DNA of 41,310 nt from Acidobacteriota bacterium (GCA_003222535.1 QHWJ01000184.1:1-41310); one strand, 5' to 3'; shown: positions 25,204 to 34,126, counted from the stretch's first letter. The notes: a model not told the origin generated them from the letters alone. A program made the numbers and translations.

Positions 25204-27825
25204 ATGGCGAAGCCCGCTGAGCTCGAGAAGCTGACCGGCCTTGCGAGCCGCTTCGGTGCGTTCGTCGCCGAGCGGCATCCCTTCGCGCTCGCCGATTCGC
25301 TCGAGGTCTTCGAGACGGTGACCGCCGGCCGCGATCCGCGGGACGAGGCCGGAATCGACGCGCTGCGCTCGGCGTTCCGTCGCGAGTTGACGCGCCGATT
25401 GCAGTCTCGGCCGCTGCCGGCGGGCCTGCCCGACACGACGCCGCGCACAAGCGTTGCCGCGCGAATGGGTCAGGCGCATGACGAACTGCTCGACGCGTGC
25501 GACGGTTTCCTGCGTCGCGCGGCAATTGAGGCGTCGCTCACGCGCGAGGAACGCCTCGAGATTCTGCGCGGCATGGTGCTCACGCGCGCGACCGACAACC
25601 GCCTCAAGACATTCTTTCTCGGTGGCGAGGTCCGCTTCGGCGGGACCGCGCTCCAGGGCAAGGGATTCCGATCCCTCGGCCAGGAGGCGATTTACGGCGC
25701 GGCGATGCGCCTGCGGCGAGGCCCGAAGTACCGCGGCGATGGCTCCGTGAAGACCTCAGCCGAGCGATGGGACAGGAGCGCGAAGGCTTCAGCCGAGCGA
25801 TGGGACGGGAGCGCGAAGGCTTCAGCCGAGCGATCGACGTGGCACGGTGACGTCATCGGTCCGATGATTCGCGATCTGGGCGTCACGCTGGCGATGCGGC
25901 CGGAGCCGGCCACCGTGCGTATGGTGCTCAACTCGCAGATGGCGAAGGCGGGTCCACCGACCGGCGGAAAGGACTTCGGCTACGGCGACATCGACTGGGG
26001 GATCCTCCTGCCGGCGTCGCCGCTCACGATCGCGACGCTGACGCTGGCGGGCATGGCGATGGCGTTCTGGCGCGAAGGCTCGGGTCGCGTCGCCGTGTCG
26101 TTCATCGGCGAAGGCGGATCGTCGCTCGGCGAATGGCACGAGGCGATCAACCTGTGCGCCGCGCGGCGCCTGCCGGCGATCTTCTGCATCCAGAACAATC
26201 AGACCGCGCTGTCGACGCCGGTGGCGGATCAGTCGGCCGTCCGCACGTTCGCCGAAAAGGCGGCGGGCTACGGCGTGCCGGGCGTCACGATCGACGGGAC
26301 GGATCCCGAGGCGATTGCGGGCGCCTTCGGCTGGGCCGCCGAGCGGGCGCGCGCCGGCCTCGGGCCCGCGCTCATCGAGTTGGTGGCGATGCGGATGTGC
26401 GGCCACGCCCATCACGACGATATGTTGTACCTGGGTCGCGACCCGCAGACATCGTGGGAGATCCCGCCGCTGACCGGGCATGGCTATGCGAACCGCGAGC
26501 TCTACGAGTACTGGGCCTCGCGTGATCCGATCGCGCTCTATGCGGCTCGGCTGACCGCCGACGCGATCCTCGCGCCGGGCGATCTCGACCGCTTCAAAAG
26601 CGAGGCCGAAGCGATTGTCGAGGCAGAGGCCCGCGCGGTCATCGACGCGCCGTGGCCCGATCCGGCGCAGGCCGGCATCGGCGTGTTCGCGAACGAGCCG
26701 GCGCGCGTGCGCGTCGAGGTCCTCGATCCGGACGTCAGGCTACGTACAAGGAACGCAGAGGCCGCTGAGCCCACGGAGAAATCCGGCTGTGCGAGCTCCG
26801 CGGGCTGTCGGTTCAACGTTGAGGAGGCGCCGCCGTTCGACGCGAAAGGCCGCACGTTCCTCGACGCGGTGATGCTCGGCGTCGGCGACGCACTGCGCGC
26901 CGACCCTCGCGTGTTCGTCTACGGCGAGGACGTGGGCGGGAGTTACGGGAACGCGTTCCTGCTCCTGCGGCCGCTCATCGAGGAGCTCGGCGATCGCATC
27001 ATCAATTCGCCGATCGCCGAAAGCGGCGTACTCGGCGTGTGCGTCGGGGCGGCGCTGGCGGGTCAGCGGCCCATCGGCGAGATGCAGTTCAACGACTTCG
27101 TCGCGACCGGGTTCAATCAGCTCGTCAACAACGCGGCGATGAACCGCTACCGCTGGGGCGGCGGCGTGCCGATGGTGCTGCGGATGCCGTGGGGCGGCCT
27201 GCGCCATGCCGGCCCCTATCACTCGCAGAATACCGAAGCGTGGTTCTACCGGACGCCCGGCCTGAAGATCGTCGTGCCGTCGACGCCGCACGATGCGCGC
27301 GCGCTGATGGCGTCGGCGGTCGCCGATCCGGATCCGGTCCTCTACTACGAGCACATCGCGCTCTATCGCGATCCGCGGATCAGGCAGGCGATCGCCGACG
27401 AGCCGCCGGCGCCGATTCCGCTGGGCAGGGCGGCGGTGCGCCGCGCTGGAGACGATCTCGCGATCATTTCCTATGGCGCGTTCGTGCACGTCGCTCTGCG
27501 GCTCGCCGAGAAGCTCGCCGCCGACGGCATCGAAGCGAGCGTCCTCGATCTGCGCAGCCTCGCGCCGCTCGACCGCGATGCGCTGCTGCACGTCGCGCGC
27601 CACTGCCACAAGGTCCTCGTCATTCACGAGGACTCGCGCACCGGCGGCATCGGCGAAAGCCTCGCCGCCATCATTCAGGAGGAAGCCTTCGAAGCGCTCG
27701 ACGCGCCCATCCGCATCGTCGGCGCGCTGGACACGCCGGTGCCGTACTCGCCGTCGCTCGAGGAGTTCTATCTGCCGAGCGAAGCGCAGATCGAGCGCGC
27801 GGCCCGGCTGCTCATCGCCTATTGA
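25204..27825 (+). CDS. Fused alpha/beta E1 component of a 2-oxoacid dehydrogenase
   Basis: Thiamine-diphosphate-dependent decarboxylating subunit, most like branched-chain 2-oxoacid (2-oxoisovalerate) dehydrogenase E1, with alpha and beta chains in one 873-residue polypeptide. Residues 1-110 are an unassigned extension. The alpha half has RTFFLGGEV-like text, KDFGYGDIDWG, and the ThDP motif GEG (302-304) through NN (331-332). The beta half begins near 547 (TFLDAVMLGVGDAL, GEDVGGSYG) and contains EMQFNDFVATGFNQLVNNAA and HEDSRTGGIGESLAA. Residues 179-209 are a triplicated dispersed repeat, and the alpha-beta linker near 514-530 is an intergenic-type repeat. E2/E3 genes are not in the window. 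ATG 25204 lacks a ribosome site. Confidence 0.92.
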   Translation: MAKPAELEKLTGLASRFGAFVAERHPFALADSLEVFETVTAGRDPRDEAGIDALRSAFRRELTRRLQSRPLPAGLPDTTPRTSVAARMGQAHDELLDACDGFLRRAAIEASLTREERLEILRGMVLTRATDNRLKTFFLGGEVRFGGTALQGKGFRSLGQEAIYGAAMRLRRGPKYRGDGSVKTSAERWDRSAKASAERWDGSAKASAERSTWHGDVIGPMIRDLGVTLAMRPEPATVRMVLNSQMAKAGPPTGGKDFGYGDIDWGILLPASPLTIATLTLAGMAMAFWREGSGRVAVSFIGEGGSSLGEWHEAINLCAARRLPAIFCIQNNQTALSTPVADQSAVRTFAEKAAGYGVPGVTIDGTDPEAIAGAFGWAAERARAGLGPALIELVAMRMCGHAHHDDMLYLGRDPQTSWEIPPLTGHGYANRELYEYWASRDPIALYAARLTADAILAPGDLDRFKSEAEAIVEAEARAVIDAPWPDPAQAGIGVFANEPARVRVEVLDPDVRLRTRNAEAAEPTEKSGCASSAGCRFNVEEAPPFDAKGRTFLDAVMLGVGDALRADPRVFVYGEDVGGSYGNAFLLLRPLIEELGDRIINSPIAESGVLGVCVGAALAGQRPIGEMQFNDFVATGFNQLVNNAAMNRYRWGGGVPMVLRMPWGGLRHAGPYHSQNTEAWFYRTPGLKIVVPSTPHDARALMASAVADPDPVLYYEHIALYRDPRIRQAIADEPPAPIPLGRAAVRRAGDDLAIISYGAFVHVALRLAEKLAADGIEASVLDLRSLAPLDRDALLHVARHCHKVLVIHEDSRTGGIGESLAAIIQEEAFEALDAPIRIVGALDTPVPYSPSLEEFYLPSEAQIERAARLLIAY
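25738..25831 (+). repeat. Three tandem copies of a dispersed element inside E1
   Basis: Units 25738-25765 (28 nt, diverged), 25766-25798 and 25799-25831 (33 nt each) contain GCGAAGGCTTCAGCCGAGCG. They encode VKTSAER, RSAKASAERW and SAKASAER. The last two share a 26-nt exact match with intergenic 1916-1941. The insertion keeps the frame and lies in the alpha domain before WHGDVIGPMIRDLG. Confidence 0.85.
26743..26782 (+). repeat. Short-unit intergenic-type repeat at the E1 alpha/beta junction
   Basis: AAGGAACGCAGAGGCCGCTG continuing AGCCCACGGAGAAATC has the same purine-rich short-unit style as the intergenic repeats at 24795-24822 and 25089-25121. It encodes TRNAEAAEPTEK at the point where the alpha chain ends and the beta chain begins. 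Confidence 0.6.
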
Positions 27826-27834
27826 TCGATCGCT

Positions 27835-28380
27835 GGTACCAGATCATCTTGTCTCCATCGCGCGAGTCGGTGTAGGTAGAGTCTCGCCTGGCGTCTGCCT
27901 GCTGCCGTCGCTGGCTTGATGCGTTTCGCTCAACGACTTCACGGACGAGTTGCAGGCGCTCATTGCCGCGTGGAGATACGAGACCGGCCACCATGTCGTC
28001 GAGACGTTGCCGAACAACTTCTGCAGTGCGTGCATTGCGCACGGAGTCGAGCACATTCTGGCACGCGCGGCTCCTTTGTGAAGGCTGCGCCGAATAGCAG
28101 CAAGTTGAAGATCGAGTCTTCGTCGCCCTGGGCAGCGCGCGCACAGACTGTCCGATCGCGGTTCGTCACCCAACCGGGCCACATCCGCTCGCGCTCAGCG
28201 GATGTTTTGGCCTTCAACTCCGTCGGCAGAAGGTCGTCCTGAAGTGCGTCGATGGTGTCTTCACATCGACGTACGGAATGTTGGTCCTGGTACCGACCGC
28301 GGGCCCGGGTGTCGGTTTCCTCAGTTGGGGCGCTGGACGAGCGGGACGATTGAAATGATCCCTGCCGGGGACAGACAGAT
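27835..28380 (-). pseudogene. Decayed hypothetical-protein gene with at least two frameshifts
   Basis: Coding-like text continues across frames on the minus strand. VGTRTNIPYVDV (about 28270-28300) shifts frame to EDTIDALQDDLLPTELKAKTSAERERMWPGWV (28164-28262), continues as QGDEDSIFNLLLFGAAFTKEPR, then shifts again near 28060 to QNVLDSVRNARTAEVVRQRLDDMVAGL and NERLQLVREVVER. Together these resemble a hypothetical protein type with GDEDSxxNxLLFGxxFT that I associate with Acidobacteriota (memory, unverified). No single frame spans it and the stop lies near 27830, so I call it a remnant. It fills most of the gene-free stretch 27826-28410. Confidence 0.55.
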
Positions 28381-28410
28381 CGTCAGGGCTTTCATGCTGT
28401 GTGTGCCGGA

Positions 28411-28450
28411 CAAACAAAAGGCCCGCCCTCACTGACCGTAGGGCGGGCCT
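28411..28450 (-). terminator. Rho-independent terminator of TonB receptor gene
   Basis: Perfect 11-bp stem AGGCCCGCCCT (28419-28429) with AGGGCGGGCCT (28440-28450), followed on the minus strand by TTTTGTTTG. Confidence 0.9.
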
Positions 28451-28471
28451 GGAGAGATGATCGGCCGAAGA

Positions 28472-31384
28472 TCAGAACGCGATCCGGAATCCCAACTGCA
28501 TCATGCGCGGCTGATACGCGAGACCCGTGTTCTGAGCCGGCTTTCCATAACTCGCGTTGGTTTCTACGGTTGTGTAAGAGCCGTAGTTCTCATGGTTGAA
28601 GAGGTTGAACACCTCCACCATGCCGTCCACCGACCTGCGGCCGCCCAGCCCGAAGCGACGCTGGAGCCGGATATCCATCCTATGCAGCGGCGATCCGACG
28701 AAGTCGTTACGCGGCACGATGCTGCCCGCCGGGCCCTGGGCGTCGGCAGCGGTGCGCAAGCGGGGACGATCCCCGCCGCCATAGGTGGTTGCGAAGCGTT
28801 GGCCCGAGCCGTAAAAATACAGCCCGCTCACCTGGAAACCGTACCCGGCCTCCCAGATTCCGTTGAAAACAGCGCGGTGCCTCTGGTCGGTGGTTGCCAG
28901 TCCATATTGCGCTCCTGCATCCTCGGCCAGTTGAATCCCCGCAGGGCAAACGGACGAGACGGTACTGCCGGCCGGCATGAGCGGAATACTGCAAGGCGAC
29001 GGGGTCCCATCTTTGAACCACGAAAGCGTGTACGTGCCCGACGCCTGCCACCGCTGACTGAAGCGCTTTGTCATCGCCGTTTGCAAGGCATAGTAGTTGG
29101 AATATCCGTCGCCGACGTACGAGCTGACACTACCCCAGTCGGGAAGAACCGCATGGGCGGCATCCGTGGTGGAATAGGCCGCGCCGGTGGCGGGGTTGAA
29201 AGTCAGATTGAGGTTCCGTGCGTTGAGCTCGCCTCGGCTGTTGTTCTGAACATAATCCGCCGTGATCCCTGTGCTGTTGCCGAACTGCCGCTGCACGCCG
29301 ATCGACGACTGATAGCTGTAGGGCACCTCCAGGCCCGGACTCGCAAGTTGCGAAACGCTCTTTCGGAGACCGGGTATGAGTAACGCCTGCTCGTAAGTCG
29401 GCGTGCCCTTACCATTCCAGGGGTTCCCTCCAAAGTCAGCGCGCCCATCATTGTTAATCTGCGCGTTGACTTCCCCTCCACCATAGCGTTCCGTCCACGA
29501 GGAGACCTGGTCGGAGACGTCGGCGAAGTACTTCCCAGCCCCACCCCGAATCACGGTTCGATCGTTCAGGGTATAGGCGAAACCGACGCGCGGACCGAAC
29601 CTGTTCTTCGCGGTTTTACGGTCAGCGGGCAGCCAGGGAAGAAGGCTCCGTCTCTCGGCAAACTGCCCTTTGCTGATGTCGTAGCGCATTCCCACATTGA
29701 GTGTCACATGAGGTGTTATCGCCCAATCGTCCTGCACCCAGGCTGCGCCTATTTCCTTGGGGGTATATTGTTTGAACCCGACCGCCGAAATGCCCTGGGT
29801 GTACGTCCTGAAGAGAGAGGACATTGGCGCCAGATTCCAGGTCGAAACATCCATGATGTTCGGGAGCAGCGCTTCGATATTAGCCGGAGGTCTATTGGTT
29901 CCGGCATCATAAGTGCCCATGCAATTGGTGCACTGAAAGTACGGGCCCCACTGGTGAAGCCATTCACCGCCGAGCTTCAGGTTGTGGCGTCCACCTGCGT
30001 TGAACCAACGCGTATAGTCGTCCCGGAACGAGTACTGTGTCTGGCCATTGCGCTGCGGCGCGTTGGTGTGCGCTTGCCCGATCCTCAAGCCGGAGAAGGT
30101 GATGACTGGCGCTCCTTGCCCCACGGCCCATGACGGAAAAAAGCCGTTGCCGATGTGGTTCGCCCAGTCCGCACTCGGAAGCGCCTGGAATACGAAGTCG
30201 TCGTAGCCCACCTTGACTTCATTGACGGCACTGCTGCCCAGAACCCGTGTCAACGAAGCGAAGAGCTCGTCACTCGGCCTTGCCACGGCCTCAGACGACG
30301 ATGGCGTTTGGATGGAGCCGCCCGTGTAACGCGGATCGAACTGTATGTAGTACCGCGACATGTTGCCGCGCACCATAAGGCGCGTGTTTGAGGAGAACTG
30401 GAAATCCACGCGGGCACCACCTTTCGGGTCCGTGCGGATGCCAGTGAGGTCCTTGTTGAAGCTAGGAAAGCTGGTCGAATAGGTTTGGGTGGACGGCTCG
30501 CGCTCGTATTCGTAGTTGGCAAAGAAGTGGATCTTGTCCTTCACGATCGGGCCACCGAAGGTTGTGCTGCTCTGTTGATTCGAGTAGGGCAGCACGCGAT
30601 CCACGATCAAGTCGGCCGCGTTGAAGCGGTCGCTTCGAAAGTAGCCCGAGGTTGTGCCCGAGAAGACGTTCGTTCCCCCTTTCGAGATGGCATTGACCTG
30701 CACGCCTGCTGAACGGCCTTGGCTCGCGTCAAACCGGTTTGACACGAACTCGAATTCCCCGATGGCGTCCCGGGAGTAGTGAGGTTGACCGAAACCCGTT
30801 GCCGAAATCGTGGACGTCACCTGATGGCCGTCAATATTGAGCTGAGCGTTGCCGACTGTCGCTTTAGGTGTCAGATCATCACTCGCCACCGTGTTGACCC
30901 GGCTCCCCGACGCCAGCATCGTCAGATCCAACCAGTTCCGGCCGTTAATCGGGAGTTCCGAGAGCTGCCGTGGATCGATGTTGGTCGCTTGGCTCGATTG
31001 AGTCGTATCGACGAGGGGGGATGCCGCGCTTACGGTGACCGCTTCCTGCACGCTCGATGGGGTAATCTCGAGATTCACCACGGCTTGCTGCCCTACCAGC
31101 AGCTCCAGTCCACGTCGAGTAATGGTCGCAAACCCCTGCAGCTGCGCCGTGATGCGGTAGACCCCCGCGCGGAGGGGGATCTGATACTTGCCACGCTCGT
31201 CGGTCACCGCCTCAAAGGTGTTTCCCGTGGCTTCGTGAACCGCGGTGACGGTGACCCCGGGCACCACGCCGCCTGTGGAATCCGTGACCGTGCCATTGAG
31301 AGTCGCGTCCTGCGCGCGGCCGGTCGCAGGTAATAGCAAAAGCGCACCGACGATGAGCAGCCGTCTGGTCAGTTCCAATCGCAT
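28472..31384 (-). CDS. Oar-like TonB-dependent receptor with carboxypeptidase-regulatory N-domain
   Basis: 970-residue outer-membrane protein. A signal peptide (RLLIVGALLLLPATGRAQ) precedes a CarboxypepD_reg-like beta-sandwich (about 26-110: LNGTVTDSTGGVVPGVTV, GKYQIPLRAGVYRITAQLQGF). A plug-like domain follows (LSELPINGRNWLDLTMLASG, INAISKGGTN type), then a long beta-barrel ending MQLGFRIAF with terminal Phe. Ligand is unknown; such receptors are numerous in Acidobacteriota. ATG 31384 has GGAGGA upstream, a good sigma70-type promoter lies at 31437-31465, and a strong terminator follows the stop, so it is monocistronic. It is divergent from the Vgb-like cytochrome. Base composition looks slightly less GC-rich than its neighbours. 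Confidence 0.94.
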   Translation of the reverse strand: MRLELTRRLLIVGALLLLPATGRAQDATLNGTVTDSTGGVVPGVTVTAVHEATGNTFEAVTDERGKYQIPLRAGVYRITAQLQGFATITRRGLELLVGQQAVVNLEITPSSVQEAVTVSAASPLVDTTQSSQATNIDPRQLSELPINGRNWLDLTMLASGSRVNTVASDDLTPKATVGNAQLNIDGHQVTSTISATGFGQPHYSRDAIGEFEFVSNRFDASQGRSAGVQVNAISKGGTNVFSGTTSGYFRSDRFNAADLIVDRVLPYSNQQSSTTFGGPIVKDKIHFFANYEYEREPSTQTYSTSFPSFNKDLTGIRTDPKGGARVDFQFSSNTRLMVRGNMSRYYIQFDPRYTGGSIQTPSSSEAVARPSDELFASLTRVLGSSAVNEVKVGYDDFVFQALPSADWANHIGNGFFPSWAVGQGAPVITFSGLRIGQAHTNAPQRNGQTQYSFRDDYTRWFNAGGRHNLKLGGEWLHQWGPYFQCTNCMGTYDAGTNRPPANIEALLPNIMDVSTWNLAPMSSLFRTYTQGISAVGFKQYTPKEIGAAWVQDDWAITPHVTLNVGMRYDISKGQFAERRSLLPWLPADRKTAKNRFGPRVGFAYTLNDRTVIRGGAGKYFADVSDQVSSWTERYGGGEVNAQINNDGRADFGGNPWNGKGTPTYEQALLIPGLRKSVSQLASPGLEVPYSYQSSIGVQRQFGNSTGITADYVQNNSRGELNARNLNLTFNPATGAAYSTTDAAHAVLPDWGSVSSYVGDGYSNYYALQTAMTKRFSQRWQASGTYTLSWFKDGTPSPCSIPLMPAGSTVSSVCPAGIQLAEDAGAQYGLATTDQRHRAVFNGIWEAGYGFQVSGLYFYGSGQRFATTYGGGDRPRLRTAADAQGPAGSIVPRNDFVGSPLHRMDIRLQRRFGLGGRRSVDGMVEVFNLFNHENYGSYTTVETNASYGKPAQNTGLAYQPRMMQLGFRIAF

Positions 31385-31436
31385 GGACTCCTCCAGTAAA
31401 TGACCGTCCGCCGCGCAGATCTGTCGAGAGAGGTCG

Positions 31437-31465
31437 ACTCTACAGAATCATGGCAAGCCCGTCAA
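31437..31465 (-). promoter_or_regulatory. Sigma70-type promoter of TonB receptor gene
   Basis: On the minus strand, TTGACG (31465-31460), a 17-nt spacer and TAGAGT (31442-31437), giving a leader of roughly 45 nt before ATG 31384 with a GGAGGA ribosome site. The divergent cytochrome gene may use TTGCAA (31542-31547) with GTTACT 17 nt on, a much weaker match. Confidence 0.6.
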
Positions 31466-31665
31466 AAGAATTGTCCGGTTCTGACGCGGGAATCCTGCTG
31501 TTCTGTCCGCACGATCCAAGAAAACAGGGGAGGGTAAACCCTTGCAACCGGGACTGTCATTGATGTTACTCTGACGACCTGTCGAAGCTCGTTGTCGTTC
31601 TCGCGTTGGTGCCCTTTTGGAGCTCCGGGTTCTGTGTCAATCTGGGTGGAGATTTTGGAGGAATC

Positions 31666-32946
31666 ATGTCGAGACAGTCACTCTTGCCGTTGATGGTGGC
31701 CGCGTTTCTCTGCTCCATCTTCGTCTTCTGTGTCGATCCAGCGCACAGTCAAGGCCGCGGTCAAGGCCGCGGTCAAGCGGCGGCACTGCCGGACGGGCCT
31801 GGCAAAGAGATGGTCCAGACCAATTGCACGAAGTGCCACGCAACCAACTTGATCGTCAACTCAGGGGGATACACGCGGCAAGGATGGGAGGACCTCTTCA
31901 ACACGATGGTTGCTGTGCCGAAGGAAGAGAGCATCGTGATGGCGGACTATCTCGCGAAGAACTTCCCCGAGCAGCCGAGACCGGCCGCCGTGGTGATTCC
32001 CGGACCGGTGACTGTGTCCTTCAAGGAGTGGGCGGCCCCCAGCCTCGGGTCGCGGCCCCATGATCCCGAACCGGGCCCCGGCGGGACGATTTGGTGGACG
32101 GGAATGTTCGCCAACGTGTTGGGGCGACTCGATCCGAAGACGGGCCAGATGAAGGAATATCCCGCGAAGACGCCTGCCTCCGGCCCGCACGGTCTCGCGT
32201 TCGACAAGGCCGGCAATCTGTGGTTCACGGCGAACTCGAAGAGCTACATCGGCAAGCTCGATCCGAAGACGGGCGACATCACGGAATACAAGATGCCGGA
32301 AGGCGTTCGCGATCCGCACACGCCGCTCTTCGCACCGAACGGCATACTCTTCTTCACGGCGCAGAACGCGAATTATGTCGGCCGTCTCGACCCGAAGACC
32401 GGAGACATCAAGGTCGTCAAGACGCCGACCGATCGCGCGAACCCCTACGGGATGGTATTTGACACCAAGGGCGTTCCGTTCGTCTGCGACTTCGGCACGA
32501 ACAAGATCATCCGGATCGATCCGAACACGCTCGACATCAAGGAATACGAGCTGCCGAGCGCCGAGAGCCGGCCTCGTCGCATCGCGATTGCCCCCGACGA
32601 TATCATCTGGTACGCGGACTACTCGCGCGGCTATCTGGGCCGGCTCGATCCGAAGACCGGCAAAGTGACTGACTGGGCGTCGCCGAGCGGCCCGAAGTCC
32701 CAACCCTACGGCATCACTTACCTGAACGGCGCCATCTGGTACAGCGAGTCGGCGGTCAGACCGAACACGCTCGTGCGATTCGACCTCAAGACCGAAAAAT
32801 TCCAGACCTGGATTGTTCCGGGCGGCGGCGGCGTTATCCGCAACATGAAGAGCACTCCGGACGGCAAGCTCGTGATCGCGGAAAGCGGCGTCAACAAGGT
32901 TGGCCTGATAGAGATCGGCGGCGCCGCGATGAGCAAATCTCAGTAA
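31666..32946 (+). CDS. Vgb-like beta-propeller protein with N-terminal haem c motif
   Basis: 426-residue exported protein. A signal peptide (MVAAFLCSIFVFCVDPAHS) leads into a small cytochrome c-like domain with C54-x-x-C57-H58 (CTKCH) and the GYTRQGWEDLFNTMV text typical of these domains. The remainder is a seven-blade-type propeller like virginiamycin B lyase/streptogramin lyase, with repeated GRLDPKTG units (IGKLDPKTGDI, VGRLDPKTGDI, LGRLDPKTGKV). True Vgb enzymes lack a haem domain; this fusion is common in environmental proteobacteria and acidobacteria and is probably not a resistance enzyme. ATG 31666 follows GGAGG. The receptor gene is divergent 281 nt away. Confidence 0.88.
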   Translation: MSRQSLLPLMVAAFLCSIFVFCVDPAHSQGRGQGRGQAAALPDGPGKEMVQTNCTKCHATNLIVNSGGYTRQGWEDLFNTMVAVPKEESIVMADYLAKNFPEQPRPAAVVIPGPVTVSFKEWAAPSLGSRPHDPEPGPGGTIWWTGMFANVLGRLDPKTGQMKEYPAKTPASGPHGLAFDKAGNLWFTANSKSYIGKLDPKTGDITEYKMPEGVRDPHTPLFAPNGILFFTAQNANYVGRLDPKTGDIKVVKTPTDRANPYGMVFDTKGVPFVCDFGTNKIIRIDPNTLDIKEYELPSAESRPRRIAIAPDDIIWYADYSRGYLGRLDPKTGKVTDWASPSGPKSQPYGITYLNGAIWYSESAVRPNTLVRFDLKTEKFQTWIVPGGGGVIRNMKSTPDGKLVIAESGVNKVGLIEIGGAAMSKSQ

Positions 32947-32954
32947 CCACAAAA

Positions 32955-32989
32955 GAGGTGACGTCCGCGTGCTCCACGCCCGCGGACGT
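32955..32989 (-). terminator. Hairpin terminator between convergent gene ends
   Basis: Perfect 9-bp stem ACGTCCGCG (32961-32969) with CGCGGACGT (32981-32989). On the minus strand it is followed by CACCTCTTTTG, which favours termination of the minus-strand remnant ending at 32989. It could also slow read-through from the Vgb-like gene. Confidence 0.45.
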
Positions 32990-33140
32990 TACATTAGGGA
33001 CCAGACCAGCTTCGGGCTCGCCGGGTTGCCACAGTAGATCAAGGTGCCAACACAGACCGTCCGAGCGAACGCGGGCTCTAGCGCGATGTCGAGACGGTCG
33101 TTGAGCGATTCTGGAGCGCCGGGCCTCAAATCTAGCCCAA
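32989..33140 (-). pseudogene. Short C-terminal gene remnant
   Basis: A minus-strand frame reads GLDLRPGAPESLNDRLDIAL then EPAFARTVCVGTLIYCGNPA then SPKLVWSLM and a TAA at 32989-32991, followed by a terminator-like hairpin. It has protein-like composition but no usable start except a TTG near 33132. I do not recognise the family. The rest of 32947-33229 shows nothing further. Confidence 0.35.
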
Positions 33141-33229
33141 TGAAGCATCAAACCGCCGTCGTGCGCCGATCGGCTCGATCAAAGATGAAGACCGTAACTG
33201 TTGCAGCCTTTACGGGAACGGGAACGAAC

Positions 33230-33697
33230 ATGACGCGTCGCTGGTCACCCGCCTGGGGCTCGGTCGTCCTTCTCGGGTTCTTGTCCGCATGTCGGCGTGA
33301 GCCGGCAACACCGGTCTACACACCGGGGTTCGGAGAAATCATGACGCTGACGCAGATGCGCCACGCGAAGCTGTGGTTCGCGGGACAGACGGCGAACTGG
33401 CCGCTGGCGGCATACGAGCTCGACGAGCTGCGGGAAGGCCTGCAGGACGTCGCCACGTTCCACCCGACCCACAAGGATGCGACGCTTCCGATTCCGGCAT
33501 TGATCGAGAAGATCATGACGGATCCCGTTCAACGGGTTGAAAAAGCGATCGGCGCTCGCGATGGAAATGGCTTCACACAGGCATTTGACGCCTTGACCGA
33601 GGCGTGCAATGCGTGTCACCGGGCGTCGAATTTCGGATTCAATGTCGTGACGCGGCCGAGCGCGAATCCGTACTCGAATCAGGCATTTCAGCCGTGA
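33230..33697 (+). CDS. Small cytochrome c-like lipoprotein
   Basis: 155 residues. The N-terminus has a lipobox (LLGFLSAC, lipidated C21) after an Arg-rich start, so it is predicted to be membrane-anchored in the periplasm. A single haem-binding CNACH (C126-x-x-C129-H130) lies near the C-terminus in a helical context (DALTEACNACHRASNFGFNVV), as in class II-like cytochromes with C-terminal haem. ATG 33230 is selected because it begins the signal peptide; longer frames start upstream without signal features. It follows the Vgb-like haem protein on the same strand, 283 nt away, and could be part of an electron-transfer set (inference). Electron partners are unknown. Confidence 0.78.
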   Translation: MTRRWSPAWGSVVLLGFLSACRREPATPVYTPGFGEIMTLTQMRHAKLWFAGQTANWPLAAYELDELREGLQDVATFHPTHKDATLPIPALIEKIMTDPVQRVEKAIGARDGNGFTQAFDALTEACNACHRASNFGFNVVTRPSANPYSNQAFQP

Positions 33698-33699
33698 CG

Positions 33700-33993
33700 A
33701 TGCTCTCCCCGCCGCCTCCCGCGACGAGCGCGAAGCAACGAGTGGCGCTGGTGCTGATGGGCGCCTGGCTGGCGGGGACCGTCTGCACGTCCGTGGTCGC
33801 GACCGAGAATTTCTACACGATCGACCGCCTCCTGGCCGGTTCGCCCAACGCGGCGTTCTCCGCCGCCCTGCAGCGGCTCGGACCGCCGGAGGCACGCGAC
33901 CTGCTGCGCTATCTGTCGTCCGAGCTGAATCGGCTCTATTTCCAGTTGACGATGTGGATCACGCGAGCAGTCTCGCCGGCACGTGCCTCGTGA
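33700..33993 (+). CDS. Short membrane protein, possibly 3'-truncated
   Basis: 97 residues from ATG 33700 (GTG 33694, overlapping the cytochrome stop as GTGA, is an alternative). One clear membrane helix, VALVLMGAWLAGTVCTSVVA, is followed by ENFYTIDRLLAG and EARDLLRYLSSELNRLYFQLTMW. I recall acidobacterial membrane proteins with this VATxNFxTVDRxLA/ELNRxYF beginning that continue with further helices. Here the frame ends in ITRAVSPARAS without them, right next to decayed genes, so truncation is likely. The 33994-34126 stretch has no supported gene. Confidence 0.5.
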   Translation: MLSPPPPATSAKQRVALVLMGAWLAGTVCTSVVATENFYTIDRLLAGSPNAAFSAALQRLGPPEARDLLRYLSSELNRLYFQLTMWITRAVSPARAS

Positions 33994-34126
33994 ACCGACA
34001 ATCTTCTGCAAGGTCGCGCATCACGCGCCAGCCGACAAGCCGCCCGCCCGGGGACCTCGAACCCGACCGCGTCGCCGACGCGCGTGGCGCCGCGCACGAG
34101 CCAGACGCCCACACCCCTGTCGAATC

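Noticed and set aside
31666-32946. Streptogramin-resistance lyase
   Set aside because: Propeller resembles Vgb but carries a haem c domain and the catalytic residues of true lyases cannot be confirmed by eye, so resistance is not claimed.
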